From: Lingula anatina
Taxonomy: Eukaryota > Brachiopoda > Lingulata > Lingulida > Lingulidae
Assembly: GCF_001039355.2 (NCBI RefSeq)
Contig: NW_019776176.1
Location: 1 to 64,000 of the forward strand
DNA: 64,000 nt
Direction: 5' to 3'
The notes beneath the pieces were generated by a model, which saw only the letters and a list, made by a program, of their open reading frames with translations, did not search any database and was not told the origin of the DNA. The first letter of the stretch is position 1. Each line of letters begins with the position of its first letter. This document shows positions 49,929-59,813 of this stretch, in pieces. The position numbers were made by a program, and so were the translations under genes.

Positions 49929-50160
49929 TGAAATCAACGCGCTAGACCCCCAGAAACACCGTATTCCAACGAAAAGCCAAGTTTGATACAGCGGAGCCCT
50001 TGGCACTGTTCCCACCTGAGGCTTTGGTCCAACCTGAACAGAATGAGAACCGAATAATTGGCCCCCTATTCGATATGACTGTCAGGGATATTGAGGACTG
50101 GTTGAAGGGGCACTGTATACTGACTGTAATGTGCAGTTCATCACAAAGAACCTGATCTGA
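49929..50160 (+). pseudogene. C-terminal fragment of an E-type MATH gene (F)
   Basis: aaatcaacgcgctagacccc through aagaacctgatctga matches the last 230 bp of gene E. It lacks a few bases in the segment corresponding to DNGWLVEG, which shifts the frame, and has other changes. No upstream domain remains. The 3' flank, including the hairpin at 50233-50259, is conserved. Confidence 0.85.
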
Positions 50161-50232
50161 CATTGATGCACAATTTTACAAAACCCTTTAAGCTGGACGA
50201 ACTATTCGAATGTGTTTAATGGATAATTGTGG

Positions 50233-50259
50233 CCATAAACAACAGTTTGTTGTTTATGG
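50233..50259. repeat. Conserved 3'-flank hairpin, copy 2
   Basis: Same 11-bp stem as at 34705, with loop agttt. Confidence 0.7.
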
Positions 50260-51039
50260 AAGGGTGTTTTTGACAAACTTTGATTTGTTTGGATGGTCTT
50301 TTTTTTTTAATAAACGAGGATTAATTTGGTGCCTAATGCAGCACAGTATAAACGTTGCTGTATAGAAGTCTGTTCTTTGAGACCAGGTAGTCCACAGCTT
50401 CATGTATATAAAGATGATATAAGATGCGTTCGAAATATCCAGAGCTACTGCTACTTGTAGCACTGGAAATCAAATAGTATTAAATACTTAATTAAATCTT
50501 ATTCTGAAGTACGTTTAACAAACTTTTAAGATCCATTCTCTGGCAATGGGGACCATTTTGTGTCTCACTGTTAATGTATACTATTTCTATAGTAGGCCCT
50601 ACTTATTACACCCAGATCTCACCTAAATAAATGATTGTATTTTTTACTGTCTTAAGCATTTCAAGAAAGAGATTTTAAAGTTTTTTGTCCACTTAATCTG
50701 TTAATTATTTAAAGAAAAATTTAGATGTCTCATAAATCGAAACAGGTACGTTACCAAAAATCAAACCCTAACACACACGTTTCAATTTATGTGGATTTTA
50801 GTTGCAGCTGCAATTTGTCATGTTGAAGGGTCACAGATTTACATTTCACACCCTTCAAACTATTTATTAACCAAGTACGAGAGTTAAGATAAGCTTTGTG
50901 TGGAATTTTGACTTTGTGACTCAGAATTTTAAACAGATCCGTTATCCCTTTTTATGGTCTCACTTGAAATTTATAAAAGGAAAAGCTAACCGTTTTTAAC
51001 CATATATAAATAAATGTATAAATACGCGTATGACGGAAA

Positions 51040-51660
51040 ATATTGTATGCAAATTAGGACCCATGAAACAGGATCAAGCCAGTATGAAAAGACTTTATCT
51101 CCAGCGGCAAATGTTTTCTACTTAAAAATCAAACAAAATCATATACAGTTCGTGCATAATATTCACAGATTTGTCATAAATATAGCTTAGTAAAAATTAA
51201 TCAAAAGAGCGCAAGATCCCTCGGTGTCATCAGTATGACACGCTGTCTAATCCTAAATCGTTACCATGCATAGCAATTTAACTTATACTTAAATCAAGTC
51301 TAAAGAAGCCACATGACTCTTTTAAGACTCTTTTAAAAAACAATTCTAAGATCTGAAGATATTGTCAAGTGACTGCCGTCGGTATAAGAACGGGAATACA
51401 AGGGGTTAACCACAATCCAAATAATTGTGGTAGTGTAACTTATATGTTACACTACCACAAAGACGAAATTCATCCGTTCAGACATATATACATATACAAT
51501 GAATGTACCGTGCACTTTCCGAACAACACCCTGCAGACAATATGCAAACTAGTCCCTTTCTATTGATTAATATGAAGGGTGGCAAACGGGCAGGGACAGT
51601 ATTAACTTTACAAGCAGACTGGCGAAAGACTAACTGAAGCACAATCGGCATGAGGTGAAG
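51040..51660. repeat. Upstream block of the MATH units, copy before gene E
   Basis: Shared with 36280-36620, 39620-40180 and 54560-55290. Contains an additional leader-like ATGAG|GTGAAG at 51650-51654. Confidence 0.65.
51425..51460. promoter_or_regulatory. Perfect palindrome with TGTGGT arms in the upstream block
   Basis: ttgtggtagtgtaac, 6-nt spacer, gttacactaccacaa: a 15-bp stem. Just before it, ccacaat (51410) pairs with attgtgg, adding a third inverted arm. TGTGGT/ACCACA is the core of RUNX-type sites. The copies at 39960 and 54970 keep the left pair but are interrupted or degraded on the right. A role is only suggested. Confidence 0.35.
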
Positions 51661-51741
51661 TCTGTCTAGAGCTTTATTAGATATAAGACATCGAATTAAA
51701 GTGCAGGGTCGAGGCTACAGACTTTTGACATCCCATTCGAC

Positions 51742-53663
51742 ATGAGGTAAGAAACTGAGCATCAGGAGCATCTGGATCTCACGGTTACTATATTAGCGTC
51801 GTACTGTCACTCCACGTTTAAAGAGTATTAAGCGGAAACGAGAGACCACAATCAGCATGTCTCTGTCCTTTCCATTAAGGGACTGTAGTTTATGCCTCAT
51901 AGGGCCATGTTACATGATACATGTAGCTTTATCTTCACTTGTATCAATAAGCATTTAGTCTATTATTGACTAAACATCTGTTTTTATAATCGGGAAAACT
52001 GGCATCGTAGCTAAAGAGCAACTTATGTAAAAGCTTATACACGCAAAGCGAACATTTCGTAAATTCAAAACATCAACTCTCGTAGATGATAACGTGTCAT
52101 GTCATAATTGTTGTGAGTTATACTTTTTTGCTGAACCAAGGTGTCGAAAATAAGTTATCCGACAAAACAACACGGATCAATTAACAATGCCCTTAATATA
52201 TAAATGACACCAGATTCCTCATGTCTCTAGTAATATGTTTATATGTCATACCCTATTAATCTTCACAAGCAGGTTCTTGGTGTAATGTACATGTCTCTCT
52301 TTAATTAACAAAGTCATTTAGATATTATTTAAAAAAGAAAAACTTCGGTACATATATTTTTATTTAATGCAAACGGGTGTTTGTTACCTGTTGATTGCTA
52401 AGGAATAAGACTTTCGTTTATAACAATATTAGCCTTCAGAAAATGTATTATACACTGTATATTAAACGGGCCATTGATTCCAACCATTCAAGATAATGGG
52501 ATTGAAAGAAAATTAGTATGGGAAGCGTACTCATTATGAAAAAGCACATGACAACTGCCGTTACGCATTACAGATAGCAGGCAAAGATTGATCATCAAAT
52601 AGTCAGATTAATTTTTTTGTGTGCTTATTATGCATTTTACAAGGAATTTTAGCTAAGCACATGATATTTGATAGACAGTTGCACCCATATTGGTGATGTT
52701 ATATTCCCTATAGGGTACATTGCTTCTTGTAGAACATGTTATCAAGTTGTAGAACATGTTATCAAGGTTAAGATTTGTAAAAAAAAATTGCAGCTTAAAA
52801 CGGCATAAGTTTAATAAAAAAATTTAAGAAATATTTTCAGTTTATATCTATGCTTTTGCAGAATTGGCGTGGACACCTAAAATTCGGTATGACATGGTAG
52901 TTCGATTTTCATATGAACAATATCATCTTACCAGTGAACCTTTTATCAGCTGATGGACAAATGTATTTTTTCTTTCAGTGACAACATAGATATTTCTGAA
53001 CAAGTTAAGTGTCTTGAGCGACGTCTCACAGAGTTAAAACTTCGCCTCCATGATTTTTCTATGGAAGAGGAAGAGTTGCGCAATGCACTTGCCAGTTCTT
53101 CCCAAAGGCTTGTCTGGTTAGAGCACAGGAACGCAGAGGCAGACGCCGCCTTAGCACATTCTTCTGAGAGGCTTCGCAACCTTCCTGTAGGCAACCGTGA
53201 TGGCAATGTTATTTGGTCGATTCCCGATTTTCTTGACACCAGTGATCAAAAGTTAGGGGATGATATAAATTCCAAATTTGTGTACAGTAGCAACTACAAA
53301 GCCCAGTTTCGTCTCTTCTTTTACAACAAAGGGACAGATAGAATTGCACTATGGATGGTCTTTAAGAAAGGAGAGTATGATGCAATACTGGAGTGGCCTG
53401 CGAAACCCAAAATTGCGGTTGAAATCATCACTGCACTAGACCCCAGAAACACCGTATTCCAACGAAAAGTTGAGTTTGATACAGCGGAGCACTTAGAACT
53501 TTTCCCTCCCGAGGCTTTGGTAAAACCTGAACAGAATGAAAACCGAATGATTGGCCCCCTATTTGACATGGCTGTCAGGGATATTAAGGACAACGGCTGG
53601 CTGGTTGAAGGGGCACTGTATATTGACTGTAATGTGCAGTTCGTCACAAAGAACCTGATTTGA
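51742..53663 (+). CDS. TRAF-derived coiled-coil/MATH protein E (leader 51742-51746, body 52979-53663)
   Basis: The body follows tttctttcag and opens T-GAC-AAC. Spliced to ATGAG|GTAAG at 51742 (or to the alternative at 51650) it gives Met-Ser-Asp-Asn-Ile-Asp and 229 residues ending FVTKNLI. Residues 5-70 are charged, heptad-like and leucine-rich (KCLERRLTELKLRLH; SSQRLVWLEHRNAEADAAL), a plausible trimeric coil. MATH begins at about residue 77 (GNVIWSIPDF) and is complete (YKAQFRLFFYNKG, KKGEYDAILEWPAKP, VEGALYIDCNV). It lacks the hydrophobic N-terminus of genes A, C and D and is clearly diverged from them, so it is a second subfamily. There is no RING or zinc finger. It probably acts in the cytosol near TNF-receptor signalling, by family knowledge; no receptor-binding residue was checked. 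Confidence 0.8.
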
Positions 53664-53730
53664 CATTTCAATTGTACAAAACCCTTTAAGCTGGGTGAAC
53701 TATTCGAATGTGTTTAATGGATAATTGTGG

Positions 53731-53757
53731 CCATAAACAACACTTTGTTGTTTATGG
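53731..53757. repeat. Conserved 3'-flank hairpin, copy 3
   Basis: Same stem, about 70 bp after the stop of gene E, so possibly in its 3' UTR. An AATAAA near 54318 could be the poly(A) signal. Confidence 0.7.
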
Positions 53758-54559
53758 AAGGGTGTTTTTGAAAAACTTGGACTTGTTTGGATGGTTTCTT
53801 CGAATTTTTTTAATGATTAAAGATTAATGTGGCATAGTATAAACGTTGCTGAGTAGAAGTCTGTTCTTTGAGGCCAGGAAGTCCACATCTTCATGTATGT
53901 AATCGTTTTTCTCAAGTATGTACTGTCATACATGTATAGGAATTTTGATGAGAACTATGTTCTTTTGAGCGAACTTTATTTACAGTATTCACATTTGCAT
54001 ATATATCATATCGTTTTTGCTATGAGACAAATGTTCCTTCAGAATAACACTTTCAATGAAATATACATCAATGGAGTAAGGGATTCGGAAAAACAAGAAT
54101 TGCAGTTTGAAAACCCATCATCTTGATACATAATTGCTAAGTTTGGTCATTAATTTTGAATAACAAATAGAATTATTTTTACTTGTACTAATTTGTGTAG
54201 GTGATACCTCATACACCTATAGTGGTGGCATGCAGCACCAACAGAATGCTGCCAGTCAAAATGAAGGCACTGTTCCAAGTTCTGTACACTTCTTTGTTAC
54301 ATATCTTTACCAGCTTAATAAATATATATGATAAGAAGCAACCTAATTTCAATTATTGTATACCATGTTAACCATACTTTCTATCTAGAAAGGACGATAA
54401 AATAAAAATCATGTTTTACTATATTTAGAAGAGTAATTTACAATATTTTAGGCAATGACAGTCAAGATGTTATAAGATGCGTTCGAAATACCCTAAGCTA
54501 CTGCTACATGTAGCACTACAAATATAAAAAAGTATTAAATACTTAATATCATTCTGAGG

Positions 54560-55290
54560 TACGTTTAGCAAACATTAATCTCGGAAAAACATTGTATGCA
54601 AATTAGGACCCACCAAACGCGATCAAGTGAGGTTGAAAAGACTCCAGCAGACAAATGTTTCTTACTTAAGGCTGAAGTAAATTTAAAATCAAACACACAT
54701 ATACACATTTGTCATAATATAGCTTAGTAAAAATTAATCATAAGAGCGCAAGATCCCTCAGTGTCATCAATATGACATGTTTCCTAATCCTAGATCTAAA
54801 CCATGCATAGCAATTAAACTTATATTTACCCCAACGTTAAAGAAATGTCCTAACGAATACATGTGACTCTTTAAACAATTCTAAGATCTGAAGATATTGA
54901 CAAGTGATTGCCGTCGGGATTAGAACCGTGTATAAAAAATACTATTATCAACGGGAATACAAGCGGTTAACCACAATCAACATAATTGTGGTAAGCCACA
55001 GCATTATTTGACTTATATTTTCCGGGAGAAAATTATAACTTTTATGTTACACTACCACAAAAATGAAATAAATCCATTCATGCTTGTATACATATACAAT
55101 ATATGTACACTGCACTATCGATTCCAACAACACCTATACTACGTAAATGTAAAATTAGTCTCTATCTATTGAATATGAGCGGTGGCAGACTGCCAAAAAG
55201 AAGCCGGTATACAACGTTCAGGGACAGTATCAACTTCACAAGCAGACTGGCGAAAGCACACTCACTGAAGCACATGAGGTAAGCATGAGG
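54560..55290. repeat. Upstream block of the MATH units, copy before pseudogene D, with a double leader
   Basis: Ends in ATGAG|gtaagcATGAG|gtaag at 55274-55289, two start/donor modules 11 bp apart. The sequence before it (gggacagtatcaacttcaca) matches the leader at 51650. Confidence 0.7.
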
Positions 55291-55958
55291 TAAGAAATTA
55301 AGCATCAAGATCTAATTTTAGTGTAGGGGTGATGTCTGTGTACTGAGCAATTTTAAGGTTATACCTCCTACATACCGTCCATATATGGAAGCAGTGGATC
55401 AAAATTAAAGGTAAATAGTTCCCAACCAGTCTTATAACATATGCACGACTGTTCATAAACATGACATGAAAAACTCTTAAGGTAAAGGGCCTACTATACT
55501 TCTTTGGAAATATCCCAAAGTCATATCTTTATGTCTAAGTGTACTTCTCCTGAAGCTATGTAACTGTTTCACAATTCAGAAAAATGTTAATAGTGTCAAT
55601 ATTTCCGTCTTTAATGTAAAGAAAAACATGGCGTCTGTCTAGAGCTTTATAAAATAATTTCGTTAATGATATAAGACATCGAATCAAAGTGCAGGGTTGA
55701 ACAATGATTTGATGCAAGAAGAATTTCTTTCTTTCTCAGGGAAAATTTAATTTGGCGTGAAACTAAGGGTAAGATTACTTGAAATTTTTGCCAGCAAGGT
55801 TGGTAACACGACACCACGACACCAGAGGGGGGTACCGTCTCTTGAGAACAAGACTTGCCGGTGCTTGTCGGCTACCTGGTAAGAAAAGGTCGATATAGTC
55901 ACCGCGTGTTTTTATTTACTCCTCAGAAAGACTTCAGACTTTTGACATCCCATTCTAC

Positions 55959-56784
55959 ATGAGGTAAGAAAGTGAGCATTAGGATCTCACGGTTACTATA
56001 TTAACGCCTTACTGTCACTCTAAGGTTAAAGTTTTAAGCGGAAACGAGTGTCCACAATCAGCATGCCTCTGTCCTTACCATTAAGGGAAAATAGTGCTGA
56101 TATTTACTACGATCCTTTTTCAATTTCAGTGATCCATTCAGCCTCGAGGACAATGTGTTTTTCATAGTACTAATGATAATGAGGAGCATCGCTAGCGTTA
56201 GCTTTGTGCTATCCTGCATCACCCAAAGATACATCCAACAACAGGAAGCTGACCAGGCTTACATTCATTTGCTTGAAGGTATAAGAAAAAAAAACAAGAC
56301 GAGGATATTTCACGACGTTCAAGACGAGAATGGGACCTAGAACTGGGCAGCAAGAACGGAACTAATTTCGAAGAGTGGAGACTTTGAAAAAACATCGAGA
56401 AAACGCGTGTTCATGGAGTCCCCTCTGCTGATGACAAGCCCCCATGGCTATGCAGTTCGCCTGAATGTTCACTTTGAAGGTGACCAAGGTCAGCGCCTAT
56501 CATTCTCTCTGCGAGTCCAAAAAGGTGAGAATGACGAGGCCCTGGAATGGCCGTTTCGACCCGTTATCCGTATTGGTGTCATCAGGTCCCTCAACAAACC
56601 ATTGGAATTTGAAAAGAAACTTGATTTCAAAAGTGCTGATTTGAGCCAGATCGTGGGGCTACAGCAGCCGGTGTCAGGGGAAAACCCCAAGACAGATTTG
56701 GTCACCATACAGGCCAGCGACATTTTGAAACGTGGATGTTTAATTGAAGGAACACTGTACATGTACGTAGAGTGTACTATTTAA
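55959..56784 (+). pseudogene. MATH-domain gene D, frameshifted (leader 55959-55963, body from 56130)
   Basis: The leader ATGAG|GTAAG and acceptor tttcaatttcag are intact and give Met-Ser-Asp-Pro-Phe-Ser-Leu-Glu-Asp with a hydrophobic VFFIVLMIMRS. The frame then breaks at an A-run near 56287 and again near 56370, where the family's TIVWKIEDF is scrambled. From 56407 the frame is open and nearly identical to genes A and B through TAA at about 56784 (HFEGDQGQRLS, LEWPFRP). The loss is therefore recent. A TATA-like gatatagtc lies 65 bp before the leader ATG. If the A-run is a sequencing error the second break still remains. Confidence 0.85.
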
Positions 56785-58735
56785 AAGACACATTTACTAA
56801 TCTTGATCAAAAGTGCACTATCCAATGCTAAAAGGGTGCACAAGTGAGTGACAATTAGTGACATTCTGTCCAGGAAGGTTTTTACTATATCTAGAACACG
56901 AGTTAACTATACTTAAATTGTGACTACTTCGAGATTTGTATAATGGGGTTTGACATGCTCTGCAGTGCTAATTCCAAGAAATGTAAGTGAATGTATAGAG
57001 GACATACTAAAACCCTCTTTCTGATTGACGATATTATGGATGTATTGTGTGATAATTCGTTATATTATCCATGCTGCAGTAATTTACTTTCCGGTTGTGG
57101 AAAATAAGGCAATTCATTTGAACTTTTAACTAGTTAAAAAGTATATGTGCCTGTTCTTAGAGATACAGTTTTTCTGTGGAATATATTAGCCCATGGGGTC
57201 TGCACATGTTAATAATCTTTAAGAAGTTGCCGTGAAAAAAACACACGCCACCAATTCATACAGTCTTGGGCGTGTATACTGGGACCAAGATAGAGGTAGA
57301 GCGACATCTATAAGATGTCACTTCTTAAATACCTTTATCAAACCGTTACTTTACAATTTCTATTTAAAAAAGTTATAATCATATTACAATTCCTACCTTG
57401 TGCGTTCATATGCCTTAAATATCCAATTTTGGAGGGGTCTTTAAAGCGTAAAGATCCGTTAACGCGGCAAAATGTCCACGCAGTCTCCATTTTATCCCTA
57501 TGCGTCTCATGACCTTAGAAAAACTTTGTTCAACGATATTGGCATATCATTGCAACAAAAAAAAAGGCTCCCTTACAGTTTATTGATGGTTGAGTAAAAA
57601 GGTTTTTCCAATGATTGCTCAAACTTTTTATAATAGATGCAGTGTAGGTTTACTATTGACTTACGTTGGGATATCAACAAAGCATTCATTCACCTGTGCG
57701 GGCTAAGGTCATGAAAATTGTACACAGGTTTGTTCAAAAGAAGGCGCACTCCAGTCTTTATTTCCATTACATGAAATCTACCTGTATCATAGTAGTTGGT
57801 TTAGTTCCCTCATTTATAGGATAATGCAAAGGTGTTACCATTTAAGCATAGCAGTGGTATAAAATTGAAATCATGTTTAGACTGAACTATCTTAATCCTT
57901 CACAAATTCGATATGACATTTACTTCTCCGAATTATTAATTCTGCTTTACCTACAATTCTCCCAATGTACCCGAGTAGCTCTTTAATATTTAATAAAAAC
58001 AATTAACATACACTTCTTATCGATTTGTGTAGAATGTAGTACATGCCCTGATTCTATGCTGCATTATAGTAATAATGATAATAATGATTCTAAGCAACTA
58101 GATAAAATCTAGTAATGAACCACCAGCTGTCTGTACATGTGAAATGAAAGCTTTGGTTTAATGAATAAGTTACTTGTTATATCGGTGTTATAAAGGATAA
58201 ATTATTTAAGGTTTAATTATTTAAGAGAGAGCGTTGAAGGAAGCCCTGCTAAAAAGTCAAAATTGAGGGTCTACAGGAAATCAAAAGAAGTTGGAAGATA
58301 GAATGTGTATGTTTTGTAATGAAAAAGTAGAAAATGAGTATCATTTTTTTTCACTGCTGAGTTTATGAAATTTCAGGCAAAAATGGTATCAAAAGGGAAA
58401 ATGAGCGATTGCATCTTTCCTGATCTGGAGGTGGTTAAAGAGAGACCTTGAGTGCTCTTCCCAGACTTTCACAGGAGCACAACAAGTTCCTCATTAACTG
58501 CTTCCAGGTCAGAAAAGCTCTGATATAACTCATGGTATAGCTGGTGACTTTGTAAACCCACAGGGCTTTACCGATATATATTCTTAATCATATATTATGT
58601 ATCATAAATATATATATATATATAATCGATACTGCAAAGGAGTAAAGCNGGGGATCGATTAAAACATACCTCTAGTGTATAGATTGAGTGCTGTATCTTC
58701 AAAATACGAGAAATGGATTTTTACAACATTGAACA
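56785..58735. other. Intergenic, no gene seen
   Basis: The first 200 bp match the 3' flank of gene B. It contains a TA tract at 58607-58623 and a single N at 58649. Confidence 0.5.
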
Positions 58736-59580
58736 TTGTCCTTTAATATTCAACTTTTTTATAACTTACTTCACTGTTTTATAACTGAATACTGATACAT
58801 CATTAAAGTGAAATACACCCGATTTTAGTAATAAACGTACAAAGTATGTTAAGTACCTTTAAATGACGCTGGCTTTTCTGTACGACTGTAAAAAAATTCA
58901 TTAATATTTATCTACTATAAGAAAGATAAAAGCGAGAGCCACTTCACTAGACTCTGTAATGTAAATTTGTTTATAATTGATATTACTATGAAAAGTTTCG
59001 ATTTCAAATATATGCAGTGATAAAAAAGTATTCGTTCTCATGTCAATTTCTGCCTCAACGAAAATACAAATCATACTCTAATCATAAACATCGTAACAAT
59101 TTTATTTTTCATTTCTTTAAAATAAAACTGATTCATTACAAATTTCTAATGTTATGATAAAAAAAACTGACGAACATTTTGAATTGGGGAGGTCAATTAG
59201 TCTGATGCTACTTCTGTGTGGAAAAATTACACTTCAAAACTCCTCACACTTTAAGAAATTTTATGGGGAAAAAGTCTATTGCAGCTTAAATTTTAAGTTA
59301 TATATTCAACTTGTACTTCACTATCTATAACTGAATACTGATACTCCACGACAGAAGTGAAATACATCGGCCTTTAACAACAGACGTACAAATTATATTT
59401 AATACTTTGAAATGACGCTGGTTTTTCTGTATTACTGTAAGAAGATTATCAATATTTATATACCATAAGAAAAGTATAAACGAGAGCCATTTCACTAGAC
59501 TCTGTAATGTAAATCTGTCTATAATTGATGTAACTGTGAATAGTTTCGTTTTCAAATATATGCCGTTATACGAGTTCTCA
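58736..59580. repeat. Two tandem copies of the PCL-downstream repeat
   Basis: 58740-59040 and 59310-59580 both contain gacgctgg(c/t)ttttctgta, agagccacttcactagactc / agagccatttcactagactc and ttcaaatatatgc. They match each other and 48370-48610. Confidence 0.75.
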
Positions 59581-59813
59581 TGGTGAATAAGAGATCGTCA
59601 GTCCCCACCAGGTTTAAGAACTGCCACCGTTTTGATGCAGTACCGGAAGGTACCGGGATTGTAAAAAAAAATTGTCTGCACAATTCGTTTGGCTGCGTTA
59701 AAACATCATTAACAACCTTCACGGTATTTGTTTTAAGTCACAGGTTTATAGCAACTACAAAAATTCTTTGTATAGTTTTTTTTTTCTAGTTAGCTGTTAT
59801 AGCAGTTTTTCCT

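Noticed and set aside
59580-59789. Plus-strand frame beside the Polycomb-like stop
   Set aside because: It lies in a repeat duplicated at 48.6 kb where the frame is not preserved.
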